A stretch of 64,000 nucleotides of DNA from Mariaggregatimicrobium sp964498785. Lineage in GTDB: Bacteria > Zhuqueibacterota > Zhuqueibacteria > Thermofontimicrobiales > Thiofontviventaceae. Where the stretch lies: positions 1 through 64,000 of the forward strand of contig CAZCJL010000016.1 of the NCBI GenBank assembly GCA_964498785.1, written 5' to 3'. Below the pieces are notes generated by a model. That model did not search any database and had not been told where the DNA came from. It saw only the letters and a list, made by a program, of their open reading frames with translations. The first letter of the stretch is position 1. The number at the start of each line of letters is the position of its first letter. Shown piece after piece: positions 9,635 to 16,900 of this stretch. The translations under genes and the position numbers were made by a program.

Positions 9635-10441
9635 CTAAATAAACTCTTTTGCCATTTCTACAAATTTATGATGCATTGTATTATTCGACACGATAAAACC
9701 ATTTTGATTCAACGGATCTACTTTGTTGTATATAAAAGAATTTCCAAGACAATCGGTCATTTTTCCTCCTGCCTCAGACAATACACAATGGGCTGCACAT
9801 ATATCCCATTCATTCGTATTACCAAATCGAAAATAAATATCTGCCAGACCAAATGCAATCAAACATATTTTAATTGAACTGCCACTGTCTTTTACTTCTT
9901 TAAATTTATATTTATTAATAATTTTTATTAACTTTTCACTTGCATGGGAGCGGCTTTTCACCATGACCATCTCATTATATTCGGATTTATCAGAGGCAGT
10001 AATTTTCATTTTTTCACTGTTCATGCTTTGATAAAATGCACCCCGACCTTCCACTGCATAATAAATTTCATTTCTCACAGGGATAAACACAACGCCCAGG
10101 ACAGGTTTACCGTTTTTTACCAGGCCAACATTGACTGTAAATTCTCCATTTCGTTTAATAAATTCTTTAGTGCCATCCAACGGATCGATAACCCAGACAT
10201 ATTCTTTATGCAATCGTTCTTTGGTATCTTTTGACTCTTCTGACAACAAACCAAAATCAGGATATTTTTCCTGTACCTTTTGGACAATATAATCATTTGC
10301 AGCCTTATCCGCTCTGGTAATCGGACTGTTATCAGATTTTGTTTCAATTTCAAAATCCGGGCTGTTGTAAATTTCCATGATTTTCTTTCCTGCCTCAATT
10401 GTTATCTCTTTTACATTCGTTACAATTTTTTGATAATCCAT
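9635..10441 (-). CDS. cysQ: 3'(2'),5'-bisphosphate nucleotidase (PAP phosphatase)
   Basis: This 268-residue inositol-monophosphatase-fold enzyme hydrolyses 3'-phosphoadenosine 5'-phosphate (PAP) to AMP, clearing the by-product of PAPS-dependent sulfotransfer or reduction. The metal-site motifs are visible: E-E-S at 68-70, D-P-L-D-G-T at 86-91, and W-D-I-C-A-A-H near 211 followed by SEAGG. The ATG at 10441 is preferred over the one at 10480 because AAGGA lies just upstream and the fold begins there. It is the last gene of the sulfate-activation group, 194 bases after the AlkP-superfamily gene, and is followed by a strong terminator. An inositol monophosphatase role is possible, but the neighbours favour PAP. 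Confidence 0.9.
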   Translation of the reverse strand: MDYQKIVTNVKEITIEAGKKIMEIYNSPDFEIETKSDNSPITRADKAANDYIVQKVQEKYPDFGLLSEESKDTKERLHKEYVWVIDPLDGTKEFIKRNGEFTVNVGLVKNGKPVLGVVFIPVRNEIYYAVEGRGAFYQSMNSEKMKITASDKSEYNEMVMVKSRSHASEKLIKIINKYKFKEVKDSGSSIKICLIAFGLADIYFRFGNTNEWDICAAHCVLSEAGGKMTDCLGNSFIYNKVDPLNQNGFIVSNNTMHHKFVEMAKEFI

Positions 10442-10635
10442 TTTAGTATCCTTGCTGTAATTTTGTGTTGGTTCGTTCAATTAAAATATCAGGATAGCAA
10501 ACGATTCTGAAAGCGATACAACGGATATAATTCCGGCGATCTTTTAGACATAATTGCGGGATAATTTGTATAGCATTCACGCTAAAGACATACAGGAATG
10601 CCAATTATCAGAAATTTCATTATCATTATCTGGTT

Positions 10636-11994
10636 TTACGATAACAGAGATTTTCCATCAAAATTTTCTGCTTCTTTCATCGGAAATTCCATTAAATCGG
10701 AAATTGTCGGCAACATATCAATAATGCCAAATTCCTTTTGCTCGATGTCGTGATGCCGCAAATAAAAGAACGCATCATCATCTGTGTGCATTCCTACTAA
10801 TTCCCCTTTATACGTCAAATTTGGTTGTTTAATATTTCCTTTCATGTCAAATCCGTCATAAGGCACAACAACCAAATCCGGCGCATCTTTAAAGAATGGG
10901 CCAGAATAGAGATCTTCTTTTTTGCAGACGTTTCTGACAATTTTCTCTCCGGTATCCGGATCAGTCATTTTTACTAATTTTTCCATTAATTCCTGACGTA
11001 ATGCCTCATACTCATTGCCCGGCGCTACGTTCCCATCGTCTTCACGGCCTCTTAAATTGATAAATATTCGCCCGGGGATCAAGCTATATGCTTTAGACTC
11101 CGGATGCATGTCTGTCACTGATTTTGGCGCATCTGTTTTATATTTTAGATACCCATTTTTTTCGAGCCAATGATTTAAATAAACTTCTTTTTTAATGGAA
11201 CAGAAACCATGATCTGAAAGAATCATAAACTCGACATCTGTTCCCAGTCTCGCGTCAAGATCACCGACCAGTTGATCAATTTTGGTATAAAACTTTTCAA
11301 ACTCAGGCGCATACGTTTCATGGCCATTTTCCCACTGTTCCCACAAGAAATGGTTGATGCGATCTGTTTCCATAACATGTAATTGAAAATAATCCCAGTC
11401 TTCTCTTCCCATAAAATAATATGCCGCTTCGAGTCTTTTATCATACGTATAATGAATGTCCTGTAAAAACATTTCCTTTTCCTTTCTGCCTTGCCATGCA
11501 TCCACATCAATCCGATAACCCATTTCTTTTAAATATGAATAGTAATGTTTTGGATATACAGCCTTGGCCAAATCGGTCGCTAAAAAACAGGAAATCTGGA
11601 TGCCATTCACTTCTTTGGGCGGATAAGATACCGGCACATTGATGGAAACCACTCTTTTAGCGGCTGCACTTAATATTTCTGAGATTGTCGGCACAGCGAT
11701 ATTTTTTGCCGTCGGTATATAGACTCGGAATGGATTTAACTTTCGGTCTACAAATCCCTGCAAGTTGTGCTTTGCAAGATTTACTCCGGTTAAAAAAGAT
11801 GTCCATGCAACAGAGGAAATACAAGGAATTACAGAGTTCATTTTTAAAAATGAACCTTTTTCCAACATTTTTTGGAAATGGGGAAATTTACCCATCTCCA
11901 TCTGTTTTGTTAAAAAAGTAAATGGCGTGCCATCCAATCCCAATACAAATAATCTCTTTCTTTTATTTGATGTAATTATTCTCTTTATTCCCAT
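10636..11994 (-). CDS. AlkP-superfamily phosphodiesterase/phosphohydrolase
   Basis: A 452-residue member of the type I phosphodiesterase/nucleotide pyrophosphatase branch (COG3379-like). Metal and nucleophile motifs are present: GLDG with Asp21, AWTS with Thr65, ETDRINH near 210, LSDHGF near 259 and GMHTDDD near 404. There is no signal peptide, so it should be cytoplasmic. An open frame extends to 12081, but the LFVLGLDG core should sit near the N terminus, so ATG 11994 is preferred; neither start has a strong ribosome site. It lies between APS kinase and CysQ, suggesting action on an adenylyl or phosphosulfate compound, but the substrate cannot be read from sequence. A paralogue with the same motifs is at 29037-30614. 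Confidence 0.8.
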   Translation of the reverse strand: MGIKRIITSNKRKRLFVLGLDGTPFTFLTKQMEMGKFPHFQKMLEKGSFLKMNSVIPCISSVAWTSFLTGVNLAKHNLQGFVDRKLNPFRVYIPTAKNIAVPTISEILSAAAKRVVSINVPVSYPPKEVNGIQISCFLATDLAKAVYPKHYYSYLKEMGYRIDVDAWQGRKEKEMFLQDIHYTYDKRLEAAYYFMGREDWDYFQLHVMETDRINHFLWEQWENGHETYAPEFEKFYTKIDQLVGDLDARLGTDVEFMILSDHGFCSIKKEVYLNHWLEKNGYLKYKTDAPKSVTDMHPESKAYSLIPGRIFINLRGREDDGNVAPGNEYEALRQELMEKLVKMTDPDTGEKIVRNVCKKEDLYSGPFFKDAPDLVVVPYDGFDMKGNIKQPNLTYKGELVGMHTDDDAFFYLRHHDIEQKEFGIIDMLPTISDLMEFPMKEAENFDGKSLLS

Positions 11995-12147
11995 AATATA
12001 TTTTCCAACCTTTCGACATAAGTATCCTTCCCGATAAAAACAGATAGTTTTGCCCGGTTTTCTTAACATCATTTCAGTCATAGCCTAACATTAAAAACAG
12101 ACACCATGAAACCGGACAAAACCTCTGCTCACAACACATTCAAATTT

Positions 12148-12843
12148 TTATACATACCCCAAATCCGAGAGCCGTTTATTAATAATTTGCTCTTCCTCCT
12201 CAGAATACGATTCATTGAACGCATTTTGATGATTTGTTTTAATAATATTCTTTTCTATTAGATATTTTACAACAATATCCGCACTTTCTTTCAGGCTCTG
12301 TTGTTTAGTATCCAGTTTTATTTCAGGATTTTCCGGGGCTTCGTACGGCGCTGAAATTCCGGTAAATTCTTTAATTTCTCCGGCCCGTGCTTTTTTAAAA
12401 AGGCCTTTCGGATCTCGTTTTTCGCACTCATCTAATGCACAGTCGACAAAGACCTCGACAAATTCACCTTCATTCATTAGTGCTCGCACATTGTCACGAT
12501 CGTTTTTATATGGCGAGATAAATGCAGTCAATGTAATAACACCCGCATCAGTGAAAAGATGGGCAACCTCACCGATTCGTCGGATATTTTCCTCGCGATC
12601 TTCCGGCGAAAAGCCCAGATTTTTATTTAATCCGTGTCGAATATTATCACCGTCGAGTACATAAACCAAACGCCCCATTTTAAACAAGCGCTGTTCGACC
12701 TCGCGTGCGACTGTAGATTTGCCTGAGCCGCTGAGGCCAGTAAACCAGACATTTACCCCCTTTTGCCCCAATAATTTTTCACGATGCTCCTGTTTTATTT
12801 GCCCTCCATGCCATGTAATATTGGTGGCTTTTTGTTCTGTCAT
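12148..12843 (-). CDS. cysC: Adenylyl-sulfate (APS) kinase with C-terminal LGY tail
   Basis: This 231-residue P-loop kinase phosphorylates APS to PAPS. The Walker A motif GLSGSGKST is at residues 36-44, and the conserved LDGDNIRHGLN and FISPY segments follow. The kinase domain ends near residue 200. The remainder is an acidic linker and a terminal helix-like tail ending NKRLSDLGYV, which is not part of the usual family length. The start has AAGGAG 6 bases upstream, inside the end of sat, from which it is separated by 3 bases. Sat and CysC therefore form a translationally linked PAPS-forming pair. Confidence 0.96.
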   Translation of the reverse strand: MTEQKATNITWHGGQIKQEHREKLLGQKGVNVWFTGLSGSGKSTVAREVEQRLFKMGRLVYVLDGDNIRHGLNKNLGFSPEDREENIRRIGEVAHLFTDAGVITLTAFISPYKNDRDNVRALMNEGEFVEVFVDCALDECEKRDPKGLFKKARAGEIKEFTGISAPYEAPENPEIKLDTKQQSLKESADIVVKYLIEKNIIKTNHQNAFNESYSEEEEQIINKRLSDLGYV

Positions 12844-12846
12844 AAC

Positions 12847-14025
12847 TTACTCCTTTTCGCTTAAATTTTTGTAGTAATCAATAAGTATCTCAATCACTTC
12901 CGGTCGTCCAAATTCTTTTGGTGGCTTTTCGCCTTCGGATAGCATTCGTCGTAGCTCTGTTCCGCTAATCAAGCACCTGTCTTCCGGTTGGTGCGGACAT
13001 GTTTTCATCGAGGCCATTCCTTCGCATTTATAGCACCAGAACGTCCAATCGATATTCAGTGGTTTTATATGAAGCTCATTCGAATTGAATTCATTGAAAA
13101 TGTTCTGAGCATCAAACGGGCCATAATATTTGCCAACACCTGCATGATCTCGACCGATAATCATGTGACTGCATCCAAAGTTTTGCCGGAAAATGGCGTG
13201 CAGTACAGCTTCCCGCGGACCACCGTAGCGCATTTCCATGGGATATACTTTCATGACCACACGATCCTTTGGGTAATATTTTTCTAACAGCACATCATAA
13301 CATTTCATCCGAATATCCGCGGGGATATCACCAGTTTTTAATTTTCCGACCAGTGGATGAATGAACAAACCATCGCTTACTTCTAATGCGATTTTTGTAC
13401 AGTATTCATGTGATCTATGAATAGGATTTCTCACTTGAAACGCGGCAACTGTTGACCATCCGTTTTCTTCAAACAGTTTTCTTGTTTCTGCTGGCCGGGC
13501 ATAATGTCCCGCAAATTTATCCGGATATTCTCCTTCGCTAAAAGCCTTTACCGGACCACCCAGCAAAACATCCCCCTGCGCATACACCTTGGCAACTCCC
13601 GGATGTTTTTCATCGTCGGTACGGAACACTTTCTGCGCTTCATTTTTTTTATCATACGTGTATTTTTCTTCGACAACCATGCTGCCCATTAAAGTGCGGG
13701 TTTCCTGATCGATCAGGGCAATTTCTTCGCCTGTTTCAATTGATTCAGCTTCTTCTTTGGTTACCGAAAGTGTAATTGGAATCGGCCACAAAGTGCCATC
13801 TGCAATATGCATATCTTCGACCACACCCAAATAATCATCCTTTTTCATAAAACCAGTTAACGGACTGAAGGCGCCGATTGCCATCATTATCAAATCCGAG
13901 GTTTCACGGGAAGTCATATTAACACTTTTCAATGATTTTGCTTTTTGGACCTCATTTTTTAACGCATCACCTTCAACCAATAATGGTTTTAACTCACCGC
14001 CATGCGGTGGCACTAATTTTGACAT
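12847..14025 (-). CDS. sat: Sulfate adenylyltransferase (ATP sulfurylase)
   Basis: A 392-residue enzyme making APS from sulfate and ATP. Visible motifs are Q-V-R-N-P-I-H-R-S-H-E near 197-207, HPLVGKLKTGDIP, and GRDHAG near 290. A CX2CX8CXH metal-binding set (CYKC...CPH, about 328-342) is typical of the single-chain Sat of dissimilatory sulfate reducers, archaea and Thermus. ATG 14025 is chosen over 14058 because AAGGAG lies 6 bases ahead. The APS-kinase-like C-terminal domain of fungal enzymes is absent; kinase activity comes from the next gene. In the absence of aprAB or cysH nearby the direction is presumably APS synthesis. Confidence 0.96.
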   Translation of the reverse strand: MSKLVPPHGGELKPLLVEGDALKNEVQKAKSLKSVNMTSRETSDLIMMAIGAFSPLTGFMKKDDYLGVVEDMHIADGTLWPIPITLSVTKEEAESIETGEEIALIDQETRTLMGSMVVEEKYTYDKKNEAQKVFRTDDEKHPGVAKVYAQGDVLLGGPVKAFSEGEYPDKFAGHYARPAETRKLFEENGWSTVAAFQVRNPIHRSHEYCTKIALEVSDGLFIHPLVGKLKTGDIPADIRMKCYDVLLEKYYPKDRVVMKVYPMEMRYGGPREAVLHAIFRQNFGCSHMIIGRDHAGVGKYYGPFDAQNIFNEFNSNELHIKPLNIDWTFWCYKCEGMASMKTCPHQPEDRCLISGTELRRMLSEGEKPPKEFGRPEVIEILIDYYKNLSEKE

Positions 14026-14115
14026 ATTAATCTCCTTAAATTTATGATGTAAGTACAAGGCTGACTATCCATTATATGCTTTTTCAAATGTTCAGAATAC
14101 AATGAAATCCTGCTT

Positions 14116-14340
14116 TTATAAATAGCCTAATGATTTAAGTCTTTTTCGAATTGCCAGCAACTCTTCTTTGGTAAGTTGGTCGTCATCCACCTCTTTACTA
14201 CTGACAATATCACGAAGAACATAAACAATAAAATCTGTCACAGAATTAAATCCAGACCCTTCTACGATTTTTTTAATACGATTATAAAGTGGTCTCGGAA
14301 TTTTGATTGTTACTTTAGAATCCTGGGAATCCATATACAT
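14116..14340 (-). CDS. Ribbon-helix-helix (CopG/Arc-like) protein with LGY tail
   Basis: This 74-residue protein begins with a short strand (KVTIKIPRPLYNRIKKI) followed by two helices, as in CopG/MetJ/Arc DNA-binding dimers. An acidic linker and a C-terminal helix ending RKRLKSLGYL follow. AGGA lies 6 bases before the ATG at 14340; an in-frame ATG two codons later is also possible. It is encoded between the UspA-like protein and ATP sulfurylase and so may regulate the operon. The palindrome at 16797-16826 is a candidate operator, but that link is inference. The tail is shared with APS kinase and with the AlkP-superfamily protein at 29037, suggesting a protein-protein role besides DNA binding. 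Confidence 0.75.
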   Translation of the reverse strand: MYMDSQDSKVTIKIPRPLYNRIKKIVEGSGFNSVTDFIVYVLRDIVSSKEVDDDQLTKEELLAIRKRLKSLGYL

Positions 14341-14374
14341 TTACTTTCCTTTCGGCGCATGATTAATAACCAAT

Positions 14375-14839
14375 TTACTTACCAATGACTTCTACAGGAC
14401 AGGGAGCTTGCTTTTTTAATTCTTCGATCACAGAACCATGTAAAAATCTGCTAAAATCTATTCGTTTTGTTTTGTTAATTACAATCAAATCAACTTTTTC
14501 TTCCCTTGCGATAGCAATTGCGTTTTCTAAAAGACCGCCCTCGATAATTGATATCTGAATCGGGACATCATTTGCTTTTGCAAGTTCACTTACTTCATCA
14601 AGGGTTTCCCGGGCTCGCTGTTTATATTCTTCCAGAACTATATTCCGATAATCTTCACTTGGTTCATCGCCCATAAAGCCAACATAAATCATCCACGAGG
14701 AAACAGCATCCGGAATTTCTGCATCAATAATGTAACAGGTAAATAATTTCGCGTTATTTTTTTTACATTTTTGTATTGCATAAGTTACAGTCTCCGGTGA
14801 ATAACCGGATGTAGACATGATTAATAATATTTTTTTCAT
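14375..14839 (-). CDS. Universal stress protein (UspA-like) domain protein
   Basis: A 154-residue single Usp domain. It begins with the usual KKILLIMSTSGYSPET strand-loop-helix and ends with a GSVIEELKKQAPCPVEVIGK segment equivalent to the terminal ATP-binding helix and strand. The canonical G-x2-G-x9-G(S/T) is only partly kept (NKTKRIDFSRFLHGS), so ATP binding is uncertain. It sits 9 bases downstream of the SLC13-type permease, a common pairing for membrane transporters with small Usp regulators. A role in tuning the permease is inference. The ribosome site is weak, which suggests coupling to the permease gene. Confidence 0.8.
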   Translation of the reverse strand: MKKILLIMSTSGYSPETVTYAIQKCKKNNAKLFTCYIIDAEIPDAVSSWMIYVGFMGDEPSEDYRNIVLEEYKQRARETLDEVSELAKANDVPIQISIIEGGLLENAIAIAREEKVDLIVINKTKRIDFSRFLHGSVIEELKKQAPCPVEVIGK

Positions 14840-14848
14840 AGGATTCGT

Positions 14849-16237
14849 TTATTGAAGTTTAATTCCTATTAAATTCCAGTAATTTAAGCCAATTATCAGA
14901 AAAATGAGTATCGCCAAAAAATTTAAAATAATGCCCCCTTTAACAAAATCAGATATTTTAAAATAACCAGATGAAAACGCAATTGCATTCGGAGGCGTCC
15001 CAATCGGGAGACAAAATGCCAGCCCCGATTGAACAGCAATAACTTTTACGATAATTATCGGATTAATTTGTAATGTGTCAGCAATTCCAAATCCTAACGG
15101 TATCAGAGTGGCAACCGCAGCGACATTACTAATGCCCTCTGTCATAAATTTAGATAATAAAGATAATACAGCGACCGCTGAAAACGGAGTTAGTGACACG
15201 TAAGAAAATATTTGTTTGGCAAACCAATCCATCGCTCCTGTTTCCGCAAGGATGGATCCGAGTGTAACAGCACCACCATACATAAGGATAATTCCCCAGT
15301 TAATATATCTCTCAATATCTTTCCAGGTGACTGCTTTAAATACAAATAATGATATCGCAGAGAGCAGCGCAATCACAGCGATGTCAATTTGTTTATTTAA
15401 AAATATCCATGCTGCAATTGTGGACACCACGATTATTCCGACTTTCTTCTCATTCATTGAAACCGATCCCATTTTTTTAACAGATTCAGAAAGAGACTCT
15501 CGTGCGGAATCAATGGACGTTACTTCATTTTTAAAGAATAGCAAAATCACGAAATACGCACATATCAATAAGATGAAAACAACCGGCACCACAGCAATCA
15601 TCCATTCTAAAAAGCCGATATTTAAATTATACGATTCTTTTAACATACCAATTGCAAGCGGATTTCTTGCTCCACCCAAAAAAGTGCACACACCGCCAAT
15701 AACCGTTCCCCACGCCATTGATAAAAATAATATTTTTGCGTAATTACTCTGATAAGGCCTTAGTTTTAAGCTTTTCGAAATTTCCAGCACAATCGGAAAT
15801 AATAATGAGGCAACAGCATGTTCGGGCATCCAGAATGCGAGAAAAAACGACGTTAACAAAATTCCAATAGCCAGAGTATTCGCACTTTTATCAAACTTTC
15901 TTACAAAGACAATTGCCAGGCGTTTACTCAATCCCGATTTCATCATTGCGGTGGCTAAAATAAATGCGCCTAGAATAAAAAATACCGCACTGTTGCCAAA
16001 ATGCGAAAAAGTAGTTTTGCTATCTGCAACTTTTAACAACGGGATCATTGCTATCGCAACTAATCCTGTAATCGACATTGGTAAGATATTCGTGGCCCAC
16101 AAACTTACACATAATGAAAATATTGCCAGCGCATTCTGCGCGGCTCTTCCCAGGCCAGGAATCTCCGGAGCTAAAATTAATATTATGAAAAATAAAATGC
16201 CGCTAATGAGTATCAATTTTTTAGCAAGTCTGAACAT
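14849..16237 (-). CDS. SLC13/DASS-family anion:sodium symporter (probable sulfate permease)
   Basis: A 462-residue inner-membrane protein with 11 or more hydrophobic segments. The family signature CLPIGTPPNAIAFSSGY is near the C terminus, and the equivalent S-N-x-x-A-V-A motif occurs in FMTEGISNVAAVATLIP. Family members import di- and tricarboxylates or sulfate with sodium. Substrate is assigned as sulfate only because the next five genes activate sulfate. It is the first gene of the operon, preceded by about 150 bases of leader and a TTGACA-type promoter. Confidence 0.85.
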   Translation of the reverse strand: MFRLAKKLILISGILFFIILILAPEIPGLGRAAQNALAIFSLCVSLWATNILPMSITGLVAIAMIPLLKVADSKTTFSHFGNSAVFFILGAFILATAMMKSGLSKRLAIVFVRKFDKSANTLAIGILLTSFFLAFWMPEHAVASLLFPIVLEISKSLKLRPYQSNYAKILFLSMAWGTVIGGVCTFLGGARNPLAIGMLKESYNLNIGFLEWMIAVVPVVFILLICAYFVILLFFKNEVTSIDSARESLSESVKKMGSVSMNEKKVGIIVVSTIAAWIFLNKQIDIAVIALLSAISLFVFKAVTWKDIERYINWGIILMYGGAVTLGSILAETGAMDWFAKQIFSYVSLTPFSAVAVLSLLSKFMTEGISNVAAVATLIPLGFGIADTLQINPIIIVKVIAVQSGLAFCLPIGTPPNAIAFSSGYFKISDFVKGGIILNFLAILIFLIIGLNYWNLIGIKLQ

Positions 16238-16396
16238 CTAAATTTTCTCTTTTCAATTCAAATCAACAATCATGAAATTAGCATTGTTCAAAAGCATACT
16301 TCGTGCCATATAAAACTTTTTTCACCATATTTCAAAATATTAACTCTCCGATAAAACTCTTTTAAGGCTCTGTTGTAACTCCCAAAAGAATGCTTA

Positions 16397-16425
16397 AATT
16401 TACATTTTTACTATTTAAATGTCAA
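16397..16425 (-). promoter_or_regulatory. Sigma70-like promoter of the sulfate operon
   Basis: On the minus strand a perfect TTGACA (16425-16420) is followed after exactly 17 bases by TAAATT (16402-16397), which matches four of six consensus -10 positions. Transcription would start near 16390, leaving a leader of about 150 bases before the permease start codon. Confidence 0.5.
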
Positions 16426-16796
16426 CTAAATTTTCCAATTTTACTGTTAATTATTGGTAACAATTGATTTACTTCTATTCTTTCATTATGTTAATTTAAA
16501 TTCTACTTGTGAATTTGCGAAATCAGGTTCATAGTTTTATAAGAGTCACATTGGCTCATAATGAAACACCGAGTTACTATTTTATAAAATCCTTTTTCAA
16601 TTTCCAACAGGCTTCCTGGCGCAAAATTATTTATCCTATTATATTTTTGTAAAGTTCAGCCAAAATTACCAAATATTATCTGCATTTATATAGAGTTGCG
16701 GGTAAATACTATTACTTTTTTATCTGCCTTCCGGGGATTTTTTTGGTACAGTATGTGCAAAATTCCTTAGTCTCATAATTCTGATTTGACGCTATA

Positions 16797-16826
16797 TTTA
16801 CAAATTGATTATCCCAGATTTGTAAA
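16797..16826. promoter_or_regulatory. Candidate operator: perfect 9-bp palindrome
   Basis: TTTACAAAT (16797-16805) and ATTTGTAAA (16818-16826) are exact reverse complements separated by 12 bases. A -35-like TTGACG lies at 16786-16791, so the palindrome would cover the spacer and -10 of a plus-strand promoter. This position and symmetry suit a repressor dimer site. The binding protein is unknown. Confidence 0.5.
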
Positions 16827-16854
16827 AGGATTCTTTGGTTAAATGTTTAAATCC

Positions 16855-16880
16855 GTTGAAATAGTACGGGTAATTTCAAC
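16855..16880 (+). promoter_or_regulatory. Leader palindrome upstream of the MBOAT gene
   Basis: GTTGAAAT (16855-16862) and ATTTCAAC (16873-16880) are perfect complements around a 10-base centre. They end 11 bases before the GAGG ribosome site of the next gene. It could be a second operator or an RNA hairpin controlling translation. Confidence 0.4.
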
Positions 16881-16900
16881 TTATCCAGCATGAGGAATGA

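Larger units (their letters stand above)
16238..16900. other. Divergent regulatory region
   Basis: No coding frame is supported in these 663 bases between the sulfate operon (minus) and the acylation pair (plus). The region is AT-rich. It contains a sigma70-like promoter facing the sulfate operon (16397-16425), a -35-like TTGACG (16786-16791) facing the other way, and two perfect palindromes in front of the MBOAT gene. I see nothing else definite in 16430-16780. Confidence 0.6.

Noticed and set aside
11994..12081. A longer N terminus for the AlkP-superfamily protein
   Set aside because: The extra 29 codons precede the conserved first strand and have no ribosome site; I kept the shorter form but the choice is not certain.
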